Source: Anthoceros angustus
Taxonomy: Eukaryota; Streptophyta; Anthocerotopsida; Anthocerotales; Anthocerotaceae
DNA: 64,000 nt
Assembly: GCA_010909165.1 (NCBI GenBank)
Contig: VJWM01000172.1
Location: 451,777-515,776 of the forward strand
Direction: 5' to 3'
Numbering within the stretch: position 1 is the stretch's first letter; the number at the start of each line of letters is the position of its first letter. Under the pieces are notes generated by a model. It searched no databases. It was not told the origin of the DNA and was given only the letters and a program-made list of their open reading frames with translations. The translations under genes and the position numbers were made by a program. Positions 45,126 through 57,978 of the stretch are shown here, piece by piece.

Positions 45126-47461
45126 GAAGGTTGACACCAAACCTTGTTGTCACGGAGACATACCTCAACATCCGGTCACAAGCTGCTCACGGTAGCTATT
45201 GACTACTTAGGCTTGGATTTTCAAGTTCATCAAGGATTTTGCCAAGAAGGCGGCCTCGTTGGCTGGATTGACCAAAGGACATGCCCTTCAAATGAGAGCA
45301 GGCATGAAGCCTTTCAAAGATTGAAGGATAGCTTGGTGGCGCACCAACACTACAACCACCGATTAGGAAAACCGTTTCCATGTATGGATGTTCACGCTAT
45401 TGGGACTATCTTAAGCAGGACGAGAAGAAGGATCCAATTTTCTGGCGCAACTTATGGATCTTGAGAGAAATTATTCATGAGGGGAAGGTCTTAGCATCAT
45501 ATACTCTTGTAAGAAGTTTAGACACTACATGCTTGTAAGGTGACGTTCCATGTCGACCATTTTGTGTTAAAGTACCTTGTGAACAAGCTAGATTTATCAG
45601 GAAGGATTGCTAGGTGGGTCCACATGCTGCAAGAGTTTGATTTTGATGTAGAAACCAGGCCAAGGAAGCAACATATGAATGCCAATTTTGTTGTCATTCA
45701 AAATTGGAAAATGGAAAATGGATTGTGGCGAGCCCCATTTCCATTTGACGAGGAGCTAGTAGCGAGGCGTTAGGGGAGAGGATCATGAGCAAAGTACACA
45801 TTTGATTGAGGGCTGCGTGAAGAGGTGTTGAGCGTAAGGACCAAATGCATGGAAGGGGTTTTGTGCGTGAGTTTGCGGAGGACGATCTAGGAGTTCGAGA
45901 TGAAGTAAAGAGCAGCAGCATGGGTGCAAGGAGAGGAGCAAGGTATGCTTTTAAGTGGAAGGGCTGCAAGGAGGCCACAACGTTGGCAAAAGGATGTGGA
46001 GAAAGCAAGAAATCGCAATTTGAAGGAAGGAGGAGGTGGCACACAAAATGGTGTGCCTCATGAGGAGGTGTGTGCTGGAGTCTAGAAGCAGGTAGCTCCG
46101 CATTGGTGGTGTATATGGAGAAGGATTGGAGAAACCACACGTCAAAGAGTGCTTGCGTGGAGTGCAAGAAAGAGCGTCGACAAGTCCACTGGCCGACAGT
46201 AAGTGCGCGAAAACGCAGCAATGTGAGGAGATCTGCTAGAGCGCGGCAGGGCTAGTCATGAGACTAGGCAGGCATAGAGATGAAGAGGCGTGATGGCGAG
46301 AGATGAGGTGTCGATGGCCTCAGGCTGAAAGTGCTTGGCCGTCGCCATGCGGAAGGAGCTGGTTTTGCAAGCCAAGTAGAGGCGAGGCTGTGGCCACAAG
46401 ACCGACATCCCCTAGTGGGCAAACTAGAGGGGCCATGAGTACATGGGAAGAGGAGGTCGGGAGCGTGAAGGACCCCATGTCCACGGTATTTGCTAAACGG
46501 TGAGGTACGAAGATTCTTAGAGCACGGGATCATGCCTAATGGTTTGTCAAGGGAAGGGCGTATGTTGTTCCTCAAAAGCTACTATTGTCTACAGAGATGG
46601 GGTCTCATACAAGCTTGGTCCGATGGGAAGATCAGGGTTGTTTGGAAGAGAAGGAAGCTACTCTCATCATAGAAGCTTTGCATGCGTAAGAGGCCGGAGG
46701 CCATTATTTGGTACAAATTACGATGAAGGAGATCCTAGATGCGGGGTTTTGGTGGGCCACGGCGAGAGGGATGTGTGGATTTTGTCTGGAGGTGTGATGC
46801 ATTCCAACGGGTTGGGAGGCCGACTTTGTCAACACAATGGCCTCATACTTATATCCTACCTTTGGCACCTTTCGAGAAGTGGGGCATAGACTTTGTGGGT
46901 CCCATCAGGCCCCACAAAATGGACAAGGCAAAGAATATATTTTGGTGGATACCATCGCACAAAATGGCGAGGCCAAGCAACAAGGAAGGATGATGCACCG
47001 AGGTGGCAAAGTTTCTCTTTGAGAACATCGTAACTTCGGTATGGGTGTCCTTTGGGTGGCGTGATAGGGGAACTCATTTTCTCAACTCGGTGATTGAGTC
47101 TTTACCTCCTACCTCAATATCCGGCATCGAAAGACAACTCCTTACAATCCCAAGGCAAATGGTTTGACGGAGAACACGGTTTGTTGTACAATCTTGACCA
47201 AGGTAATCACACTCACATGTATGATTAGGACACCAAATTGCATCTAGGTTTGGCCTCTCTGAGTGGAGAAGGTGACCACCAAGAAGACTCCTATTATTTA
47301 ACGTCGAAGAGGGGCACGTGTTGCTGTTCTATCCTCCCCTTCAATTTCCCTTGACGTCAAACCTCAACTCCTCATGAGTTTACTGGATGCACAATCTTAA
47401 CTCTATTGATCCTATCTTGACTTGTAATATATGGAGGAAGTCGACGCACATGGTGTTTGAC
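45126..47461 (+). pseudogene. Unit I: Ty3/gypsy pol remnant
   Basis: RT connection at about 45222-45380. RNase H second half is open at 45540-45773, with VDHFVLKYLVNK, GRIARWV and FDFDVETRPRKQHMNANFVV. Integrase ORF 46739-46993 gives RCDAFQRVGRPTLSTQWP, LAPFEKWGIDFVGPI and KNIFWWI. The catalytic-Glu block at about 47150-47185 reads ggtttgacggagaacacggtttgttg, missing the codons after TENT. Confidence 0.89.
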
Positions 47462-48583
47462 TTTGGAGGATGAACTAGTTTGGGACTCGTGGAGGCAGTA
47501 GATCCTCGACCAAGCGCATCCAATATATCATATCGAGCCTTGATTTGTGAAATCATTTGAGTAATCCACGATCTATTACAACATCCGGAAGACCAAGCGC
47601 TTTCAAAATCTCGGATCGAATCACTTGAGTTGCAAAGTATTTGAGTACCCATTTGATCCATCACAAAATATGAATGAGCTATGCATTTATAGTTGAAACT
47701 TGGGTAAATATAGACTTGAAGATGGTTTTGTTCTCGATGATATATTATGAATTATCGATAAGTTTTTTTATTTTGTTAGTAAATTATAGTATATTTAATA
47801 TTGATATTATAACAAAACATCATCATAAACATCACAAAATATTTCCAAGAGATATTAGCATAATCGGTATAACGTTGTTTTACCATTAACTTATAGAATT
47901 ATCAAAAAATACCAAAGATAGAGCGTGGAAGATATATTACAAATAACCTTCTCGATCACTAGATAAAAGAAGGTAAAGTAATTTGGCATAAAAGAAAGTA
48001 AAAGTAATTATGGGGTAAATATAATGGGGCAAGTGGGGTAAAGAGGCATCAGTAGCGGTGGATCACCCAGTGCCTCAGACAAATTCAGATGCAAAATCTC
48101 TTGGAAATATTGTTTGTGATGTTTATGATGATGTTTTTGTTATAATATCAATATGAAATATACTATAATTTACTAACAAAATAAAAAAATTATCGATAAT
48201 TCATAATATATCATCGAGAACAAAACCATCTTCAAAATCTATATATGTATGGTCCCTACACACAAATCACAAATCTATCTTCATATATCTATTTCAATCT
48301 ACGAAAGGATTCTCATTTTGTTGTCTACAATGATTCCAAGTTTGTCGATCTATGGCTATGATGATGTTTGTGATGCTATCTTTGCTTAGCATCAATTTTG
48401 TGTCGCAAGATTGCTAAGAGGTATTATAATTCTTTTTATATGTGTGTATTCCATGTATTAAAATTCATTTTAGATATGTATATTATGTTGCTCTCAACTA
48501 GCTAGTTTATGATTTGATGTTGTTAAATCGTGGTTGATGTAGAAAAAACAAAGGGAATTCCGGACTCGTGCTTCACGGGTCCC
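47462..48583 (+). repeat. Unit I: post-pol tail and AT-rich hairpin block
   Basis: Arms at 47707-47856 and 48095-48246. The spacer is only about 238 bp because roughly 60 bp (the aaacatagtaaatatagaaagtggataag stretch) is deleted. The arms themselves are intact. Confidence 0.9.
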
Positions 48584-48856
48584 GATCCCCATCCATCTCC
48601 CCATTTTCACCCTCTGCAAAGGACTACGATTCTCGGTCTAGATCCTCATCCATCTCCCCATTTTACCTCTCTTGATGATAGGGACTCATGTACTTCTGGT
48701 CCGGATCCTCATCCATCTCCCCATTTTTTCCCTCTCGCAAAAGCAGGACTATACTTCTGGTCCGGATCCTCATCCATCTCCCCATTTTTCCCTCTGCAAA
48801 GCCGGACTATGTACTTCTGGTCCGGATCCTCATCCATCACCCCCAAATTTTGGTAT
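48584..48856 (+). repeat. Unit I: minisatellite, 4 copies plus end variant
   Basis: Starts at about 48584, 48640, 48702 and 48765, with the end variant near 48825. One copy fewer than its neighbours G and H. Confidence 0.93.
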
Positions 48857-49903
48857 CCCTCCCAAGAATAAGAAGTTGGTATAAGGGAGCACGGGAATGA
48901 AGATATCTATGGGAGAATTGGCTAGATTGTCTATGTTAGCTCGGTTGTTGGTAGGGATTTCTACTTCCCTTTGTGTAGGGATTGTTATCCCTTCTTCTCT
49001 GCTTTGTGGTCTGCTTATGTGCAGCCCTAGTATATTTGTTGGGGGATATGCTTGTGCCTCTCGATGGGGCTTTAGGAGGTGAAATTCTCTTCTTTTTATA
49101 AAGCATTAAAAATTTGGTGTAACAAAAGTTACTCTCAACCTTACGGTCTCTAATGCTGCGCACTGTAACAACAATGAGCTCGTTGTTGAAGTGAACGGTC
49201 GTACTGCTAGAATGCTCCAACTCTTGGAATCCCGAGCACGGTGGTTGGCGTCCATGATGGATGCTGGCACATTCAAAAATCCGGGAGAGATAAATCAATT
49301 CAAGAAGGATCCGCTTGAGCATACTCCTTACAATCGCATGTCACGAGTTATCTCGAATGGCTAATAAGAGGCGGTAACTTATCCTAGCCAAAGCTTGTTC
49401 GAGTTCGCGATGTGTGCACGGAGTACATGTAGCTCTAGAAGCATCTCCACAAGCCCCCGAACCACAAGCATTTCCAGGACCTTCCATATCAAGAACCTTT
49501 TGCAGTCGACTCGTGAGGCGAACATCTTGGATTGTGCGACAAACCAATTCAAGTGCAACATTTACATGATTACTCACAATTGCTTGCTTGAAGCAAGAGC
49601 AAGGACTTCAAAGAAGAGCTTAACTAGTTGCACCTCCACAAGCCTTCAGGAGGCACGCACTTCCAGTGACCTTCCTCGTCGAAGCTTTTGCGATCTCGAC
49701 TCTTGAGACTAAACATCCGGATTGTTGTGCAACAAACCAATTCAAGTACAACATTTACATAGCGATTGTTCACAATTGCGAGCTTGAGCAAGAGCGAGGA
49801 CTTCAAAGAAGGCGTAATTGGTTGCACCTACACTCCAATACCATTCTACCCTCATGTGCAAGCTAAAGATGAATAAAGCGTGTATGCTCTGATGATACAC
49901 GAT
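48857..49903 (+). repeat. Unit I/J connector with direct-repeat doublet
   Basis: The doublet is at 49439-49822, with its second copy from about 49630. Confidence 0.83.
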
Positions 49904-52262
49904 GAAGTGGTTGACACCAAACCTTGTTGTCACGACATACCTCAACATCCAGTTCTCACGCTCGAATGCCGCTTTATTGACTTCTAGGCTTGGATTTTCA
50001 AGTTCATCAAGGATTTTGCCAAGAAGGCGGCCTCGTGACGCAGCGATTGACCAAGAAGGACATGCCCTTCAAATGGATGAGCCAAGGCATGAAGCCTTCC
50101 CGATTGAAGGATAGCTTGAGCGCACCAACACTACAACCACATTGGAAAAACCGTTCCATGTGTATAGATGTAAATGCCTACGCTTATTGGGACTATCTTA
50201 AGCCGAAGACGAGAGAAGCGGGATCATCCAATTTTCTATGGCGGGCAACTTATGGATGCCGAGAAATTATTCATTATTCAACCGAGAGGAAGGTCTTAGC
50301 ATCATATACTCTTGTAAGAAGTTTAGACACTACATGCTTGCTTGTAAGGTGACGCTCCATGTCGACCATTTTGTGTTAAAGTACCTTGAACAAGCTAGAT
50401 TTATCGGGAAGGATTGCTAGGTGGGTCTGTTGCTGCAAGAGTTTGATTTTGATGTAGAAACCAGGCCAAGGAAGCAACATATGAATGCCAATTTTGTTGC
50501 CCGTCGAAAATTGGAAAATGGAAAATGGATTGTGGCCACGATGACGCCCCATTTCGCGAGGAGCTAATGTGAGCGGGTTAGGGGAGAGGATCATGAGCAA
50601 AGTACACATTTGATTGAGGTCGGCAAAGCAAGAGGTGTTAAGCGTAAGGACCAAATGTCTGTGGAAGGGTTTTGTGCAGGATTTTGCTGCGAGGAGGACG
50701 ATCTAGGAGTTCGAGATGAAGTAAAAGAGCAGCAGCATGGGTGCAAGGAGGAGCAAGGTATGCTCTTTAAGTGGAAGGGCTGCAAGTGGAGGCCACAACG
50801 TTGGCAAAAGGATGTGGAGAAGCATGAAGAAATCGCAATTTGAAGGAAGGAGGTGGCACACAAAATGGTGTGCCTCATGAGGAGGTGTGTGGCTGGAGTC
50901 TAGAAGCGGAGGTAGCTCCGCATTGGTGGTGTATATGGAGAAGGATTGTGGAGAAACCCGCCAAAAGAGTGCTTGCGGAGTCAAGAAGAAAGAGCGCCGA
51001 CAAGTCCACGGTCGACGTGTAAGTGGCTGCCGTGAAAAACGCAGCAATGTGAGGAGATCGCTAGAGCTGCAGGGCTGGGGCCATGAGACTAGGCAGCATA
51101 GAGATGAAGAGGCGCGATGGCGCTGAGATGAGTGTCGATGGGCCCGCATTATGCCAGTGCAGCCACGCGCCGCAGAAGGAGCTGGTTTTGCTGCCAGAGA
51201 GGCGAGGTGGTACAAGACCGACATCCCTAGTGGGCAAACTAGAGGGGGACGGCGAGGTGTACATGGGAAGAGGAGGTGAGCGTGAAGGACTCCCATGTCC
51301 ACGGTATTTGCTAAACGGTGAGGTCGAAGATTCTTAGAGCACGGATCATGCCTAATGGTTTGTCAAGGAAGGCGTGCGTTGTTCCTCAAAATCGCCTTTA
51401 TTGTCTACGAGATGGGGTCTCATACGCTTGATGGGAAGATCCGAGGTTGTTTGGAAGAGAAGGCTACTCTCATCATAGAAGCTTTGCGTAAGAGGCCGGA
51501 GGCCATTATTTAGTACAAGATGAAGGAGATCCTAGATGCGGTGGTTTTGGTGGGCCACGATGCGAGGGATGTGGGATTTTGTTCGGAGGTGTGATGCATT
51601 CCAACGGGTTGGGAGGCCGACTTTGTCAACACTGATGGCCTCATACTTATATCCTACCTTTGGCACCTTTCGAGAAGTGGGGCATAGACTTTGTGGGTCC
51701 CAGCCGCCCACAAAATGGACAAGGCGAATATATTTTGGTGGATACGGACATCACAAAATGGCGAGTCAAGCAACAAGGAAGGATGATGCACCAGTGGCAA
51801 AGTTTCTCTTTGAGAACATCAGTAACTCGTATGGGTGTCCTTTGAGCGGCCGATAGGGGAACTCATTTTCTCAACTCGGTGATTGAGTCTTTTACCTCCT
51901 ACCTCAATATCCAGATCGAAGACAACTCCTTACAATCCCAAGGCAAATGGTTTGACGGAGAACACGAATGGTTTGTTGTGTACAATCTTGACCAAGGTAA
52001 TCACACTCACATGTATGATTGGGACACCAAATTGCATTCGCTTTGTGGGCCTACAGGATGTGGAGAAGGTGACCACCAAGAAGACTCCTATTATTTAACG
52101 ACGAAGAGGGGCTGATGTCGGGTTGTTCGATCCTCCCCTTGAATTTCCCTGACGTCAAACCTCAACTCCTCATGAGTTTCGGATGCACAATCTTAACAAA
52201 TTTCTATTGATCCTATGCGACTTGTAATATATGGAGGAAGTCGACCAGCACATGGTGTTTGA
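49904..52262 (+). pseudogene. Unit J: Ty3/gypsy pol remnant
   Basis: RT connection at about 49995-50150. RNase H piece 50238-50420 carries SIIYSCKKFRHYMLAC and LHVDHFVLKYL, with an in-place repeat-like slip (attattcattattcaacc). Integrase: 51660-51845 has FEKWGIDFVGP and YILVDTDITKW, close to the Ty3/gypsy yilVatDyvTKWvea block. 51883-52098 has KTTPYNPKANGLTENTNG with the catalytic Glu, then VEKVTTKKTP. All three core regions are readable here, but in two frames. Confidence 0.91.
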
Positions 52263-53458
52263 CCCGGAGGATGAACTAGCTGGGACTCCGTGGAGACAGA
52301 GATCCTACACCAAGCGCATCCAATATATCATATCGAGCCACTTGATTTGTGAAATCATTTGAGTAATCCACCGATCTATTACAACATCCGAAGACCAAGC
52401 GCTTTCAAAATCTCGGATCGAATCACTTGAGTTGCCAAAGTATTTGAGTACTCCATTTGATCCATCACAAAATATGAATGAGCTATGCATTTATAGTTGA
52501 AACTTGGGTAAATATATAGACTTGAAGATGGTTTTGTTCTCGATATATTATGAATTATCGATAAGTTTTTTTATTTTGTTAGTAAATTATAGTATATTTA
52601 ATATTGATATTATAACAAAAACATCATCATAAACATCACAAAAAATATTTCCAAGAGATATTAGCATAATCGGTATAACGTTGTTTTACCATTAACTTAT
52701 AGAATTATCAAAAACTATACCAAAGATAGACGTGGAAGATATATTACAAATAACCTTCTCGATCACTAGATAAACAGAACGGGAAGTAATTTGGCATAAA
52801 AGAAGGTAAACATAGTAAATATAGAAAGTGGATAAGAGTAAAAGTAATTATTGGGGTAGTTTAGGGTAAATATAATGGGGCATGATAGAAGCAACAAGAA
52901 CTCTTCTGAGGTAGGATGGGCCTTTGTTAGTAGCGGTGGATCACCGACAAGTGCCCTATACAAATTCGATGTCGCAAAATCTCTTGGAAATATTGTTTGT
53001 GATGTTTATGATGATGTTTTGTTATAATATCAATATGAAATATACTATAATTTACTAACAAAATAAAAATTATCGATAATTCATAATATATCATCGAGAA
53101 CAAAACCATCTTCAAGTCTATATATGTATGGTCCCTACACACAAATCACAAATCTATCTTCATATATCTATTTCAATCTTACGAAAGGATTCTCATTTTG
53201 TTGTCTACAATGATTCCAAGTTTTATCTATGGCTATGATGATGTTTGTGATGCTATCTTTGCTTAGCATCAATTTTGTGTCACAAGATTGCTAAGAGGTA
53301 TTATAATTCTTTTATATGTGTGTATTCCATGTATTAAAATTCCATTTTAGATATGTATATTATGTTGCTCTCAACTAGCTAGTTTATGTTGTTGATGTGT
53401 TGTTAAATCTCGTGGTTGATGTAGAAAAACAAAGGAATTCGGACTACGCATTCTGGTC
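52263..53458 (+). repeat. Unit J: post-pol tail and AT-rich hairpin block
   Basis: Arms at 52514-52662 and 52977-53126, spacer about 314 bp. The hydrophobic ORF lies near 53230-53350. Confidence 0.92.
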
Positions 53459-53778
53459 CCGATCCCCATCCATCTCCCCATTTTCACCCTCTCCAAAGCC
53501 GGACTACGATTTCGTCTAGATCCTCATCCATCTCCCCATTTTACCCTCTGCAGGACTACGTACTTCTGGTCCAGATCCTCATCCATCTCCCCATTTTTCC
53601 TCGCAGCCGGACTACGTACTTCCCGGTCCAGATCCTCATCCATCTCCCCATTTTTCCCTCTCGCAAAGCCGGACTATGTACTCGGTATCCTCATCCATCT
53701 CCCCATTTTTTCCCTCTCGCAGGACTATGTACTTCCCTGGTCCAGATCCTCATCCATCACCCCCAAATTTTGGTATCC
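53459..53778 (+). repeat. Unit J: minisatellite, 5 copies plus end variant
   Basis: Starts at about 53459, 53519, 53574, 53630 and 53688, with the end variant near 53747. Confidence 0.93.
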
Positions 53779-54616
53779 CTCCCAAGAATAAGAAGTTGGT
53801 ATAAGGAATGAAGATATCTATGGGAACGCAATTGGCTAGATTGTCTATGTTAGCTCCGGTTGTTGGTAGGGATTTCTACTTCCTTTGTGTAGGGATTGTT
53901 ATCCCTTCTTCTCTGCTTTGTGGTCTTGCTCTATGTGCAGCCCTAGTATATATTTGTTGTGGGGATATGCTTGTGCCTCGATGGGGCTTTAGGAGGTGAA
54001 ATTCTCTTCTTTTATAAAGCATTAAAATTTTGGTGTAACAAAAGTTACTCTCAACCTTGGTCTCTAATGCCACGCACAAGTATAACATGAGCGTATCGCC
54101 GCTGAATGTTGAACGGTCGTCGATGGTTGCTCAATGCTCAACTCTTCAAATCCTTAAATCAAGGTGGTTGAGCATTCGCCGATGGACAAAGTAGCATTCA
54201 AAAATCCGTAGAGATAAATCAATTCAAGAAGGATCCACACATTGAGCATACCTCTTCACAATCGCGATGTCACAAACGAATATCCGAATGGCAATGACAA
54301 TTTGAACCAGGATTTTCACAATTAACTAGTTGCAGGACTTCAAAGAACCACAAGCCTTCCAACCGAGGAGGCACTTCAGGACCTTCCTCGTCAAGCTTTT
54401 GCATCCCGACTCTTGAGACTAAACATCTGGATTGTTGTGCAACAAACCAATTCAAGTACAACATTTACATAGCGATTGTTCACAATTGCTAGCTTGAAGC
54501 AAGAGCAGGACTTCAAAGAAGAGCGTAATTGGTTGCACCTACACTCCAATTAATTACTTCTTCTACCTCATGTGCAAGCTAAAGATGAATAAAGCGTGCT
54601 GCATGATACATCGATG
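53779..54616 (+). repeat. Unit J/K connector, doublet reduced to one repeat
   Basis: Only the second ~190-bp repeat remains (about 54350-54531). The first copy and the taataagaggcggtaacttatcc...gcttgttcgag stretch before it are replaced by a shortened, diverged join at about 54255-54345. This explains most of the short 4.6-4.7 kb spacing of the last unit. Confidence 0.8.
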
Positions 54617-56824
54617 AAGTGGTTGACACCAAACCTTGTTGTCACGAGACATACCTCAACATCCGCTCACAGCTCGCCACCGGCCGTATTGCAGCCCTAG
54701 GCTTGATTTTCAAGTTCATCAAGGATTTTGCCAAGAAGGCGGCCTCGCGATTGACCAAGAAGGACATGCCCTTCAAATGGATGAGCGAGGCATGAAGCCT
54801 TCAGCTTGAAGGATAGCTTGGTGGCGCACCAACACTACAACCACCAGATTGGGAAAAACCGTCCATGTACGTGATGTATCACACGCTATTGGGACTATCT
54901 TAAGCCGGGACGAGAAGAAGCGGATCATCCAATTTTCTATCTTTGGCCGGGCAACTTATGGATGCCGAGAGAAATTATTCAACCACCGAGAGGGAAGGTC
55001 TTAGCATCATATACTCTTGTAAGAAGTTTAGACACTACATGCTTGCTTGTAAGGTGACGTTCCATGTCGACCATTTTGTGTTAAAGTACCTTGTGAACAA
55101 GCTAGATTTATCGGGAAGGATTGCTAGGTGGGTCCTGCTGCAAGAGTTTGATTTTGATGTAGAAACCAGGCCAAGGAAGCAACATATGAATGCCAATTTT
55201 GTTGCCGTCGAAAATTGGAAAATGGAAAATGGATTGTCCATCGATGACGCCCCATTTCCGACGAGGAGCTAGTAGCGAAGGCGTTAGGGGAGAGGATCAT
55301 GAGCAAAGTACACATTTGATTGAGGCTGTGCAGCAAGAGGTGTTGCAAGCGGACCAAATGTCTGTGGAAGGGGTTTTGTGCGATTTGCTGCGAGGAGGAC
55401 GATCTAGGAGTTCGAGATGAAGTAAAGAGCAGCAAAGATGGGTGCAAGGAGAGGAGCAAGGTATGCTCTTTAAGTGGAAGGGCTGCAAGTGGAGGCCATA
55501 GTTGGCAAAAGGATGTGGAGAAACAAAGAAATCGCAATTTGAAGGAGGAGAGGTGGCACACACAAAATGGTGTGCCTCATGAGGAGGTGTGCGCTGGAGT
55601 CTAGAAGCGGAGGTAGCTCCGCATTGGTGGTGTATATGGAGAAGGATTGTGGAGAAACCACACCAAAGAGCGTGGGCTCAGCAGACAGAAGTCCACCACG
55701 TCGATTGCGGCTGCCGAAACGCAGCAATGTGAGGAGATCGCTGCTAGAGCGCGATGCAGGGCTAGTCATGAGACTAGGGCATAGAGATGAAGAGGCGTGA
55801 TGGCGCCGAGAGATGAGCAGTCGATGGCTGCGAGTAAGTGCCAGTACCGACGCTGGAAGGAGCTGGTTTTGCAAGCCAAGTAGAGGGCAGGTACAAGACC
55901 GACATCCCTAGTGGGCAAACTAGAGGGGGACGGCGAGGTGTACATGGGAAGAGGAGGTCGAGCGTGAAGGACTCCCATGTCCACGGTATTTGCTAAACGG
56001 TGAGGTACGAAGATTCTTAGAGCACGGATCATGCCTAATGGTTTGTCAAGGGAAGGGCGTGTTGTTCCTTATAAAATCGCCTTATTGTCTACTTAGATGG
56101 GGTCTCATACAAGCTTGGTCCGGATGGGAAGATCAGGTTGTTTGGAAGAGAAGGAAGCTACTCATCATAGAAGCTGCGGTAAGAGGCCGGAGGCCATTAT
56201 TTGGTACAAATTACGATGAAGGAGATCCTAGATGCGGGTGGGCCACGCGCAGAGGGATGTGTGGGATTTTGTTCGAGGTGTGATGCATTCCAACGGGTTG
56301 GGAGGCCGACTTTGTCAACACAATATACTTAGGCATATCCTACCTGGACAAAATGGCTGGCACAACAAGGAAGGATGATGCACCAAGAGTGGTGGCAAAG
56401 TTTTGAGAACATCAGAACCTCGGTATGGGTGTCCTTTGAGCCGCCGATAGGGGAACTCATTTTCTCAACTCGTGATTGAGTCTTTTACCTCCTACCTCAA
56501 TATCCCAGATCGAAAGACAACTCCTTACAATCCCAAGGCAAATGGTTTGACGGAGAACACGAATGGTTTGTTGTGTACAATCTTGACCATCACACTCACA
56601 TGTATGATTGGGACACCAAATTGCATTCATTTAGGTGATGCGGGAGAAGGTGACCACCAAGAAGACTCCCTATTATTTAACGTCGTAGAAGAGGTCGGGT
56701 TCGATCCTCCCCTTCGAATTTCCCTACGCCAAACCTCAACTCCTCATGAGTTTCGGATGCACAATCTGACTCTATTGATCTATTTGACTTATATGGAGGA
56801 AGTTCTCAAAGCACATGGTGTTTG
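54617..56824 (+). pseudogene. Unit K: Ty3/gypsy pol remnant with integrase deletion (last unit)
   Basis: RNase H is open over 54943-55272 (109 residues), with DAERNYSTTEREGLSIIYSC, VTFHVDHFVLKYLVNK and EFDFDVETRPRKQHMNANFV. This is the second-best RNase H in the array. In the integrase, the zinc part is at about 55990-56320. Sequence then jumps from ctttgtcaacacaatatactt to acaaaatggctgg (56315-56360), which removes about 100 bp including the WGIDFVGP block with the first catalytic Asp. The core end (56472-56825) retains SFTSYLNIPDRKTTPYNPK and LTENTNG. Confidence 0.91.
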
Positions 56825-57978
56825 ACCCGGAGGATGAACTAGCTGGGACTCCGTGGGAGTGAATCCCTACCAAGCGCATCCAATATATCATATCGAGCCA
56901 TTTGTGAAATCATTTGAGTAATCCAACGATCTACAACATCCCGGAAGACCAAGCGCTTTCAAAATCTCGATCAATCACTTGAGTTGCAAAGTATTTGAGT
57001 ACCATTTGATCCATCACAAAATATGAATGAGCTATGCATTTATAGTTGAAACTTGGGTAAATATAGACTTGAAGATGGTTTTGTTCTCGATGATATATTA
57101 TGAATTATCGATAAGTTTTTATTTTGTTAGTAAATTATAGTATATTTAATATTGATATTATAACAAAAACATCATCATAAACATCACAAAATATTTCCAA
57201 GAGATATTATGACAATCGGTATAACGTTGTTTTACCATTAACTTATAGAATTATCAAAAACTATACCAAAGATAGATGGAAGATATATTACAAATAACCT
57301 TCTCGATCACTAGATAAAACAACGGAATTTGGCATAAAGGCATAAACATAGTAAATATAGAAAGTGGATAAGAGTAAAAGTAATTATTAGTAGTTTAGGG
57401 TAAAATAATGGGGCATGATAGAAGCAACGATAACTCTTTCTGAGGTAGGATGGATATTAGTAGCGGTGGATCATGCCGGCCTGTACAAATTGGATGTGCA
57501 AAATCTTGGAAATATTGTTTGTGATGTTTATGATGATGTTTTTTATATAATATGAAATATACTATACTACTAACAAAATAAAAAAATTATCGATAATTCA
57601 TAATATATCATCGAGAACAAAACCATCTTCAAGTCTATATATGTATGGTCCTACACACAAATCACAAATCTATCTTCATATATCTATTTCAATCTACGAA
57701 AGGATTCTCATTTTGTTGTCTACAATGATTCCAAAGTTTCTTGTAGATCTATGGCTATGATGATGTTTGTGATGCTATCTTTGCTTAGCATCAATTTTGT
57801 GTCGACAAGATTGCTAAGAGGTATTATAATTCTTTATATGTGTATTCCATGTATTAAAATTCCATTTTAGATGTATATTATGTTGCTCTCAACTAGCTAG
57901 TTTATGTTGTCGATGTGTTGTTGTTAAACCCCTTGCGGGTTGATGTAGAAAAACAAAGGGAATTCGGATCACGTACTT
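56825..57978 (+). repeat. Unit K: post-pol tail and AT-rich hairpin block
   Basis: Arms at 57061-57209 and 57500-57642, spacer about 290 bp. The right arm has lost several bases (ttttatataatatgaaatatactatactac). The downstream ORF region has small differences from the core. Confidence 0.88.
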
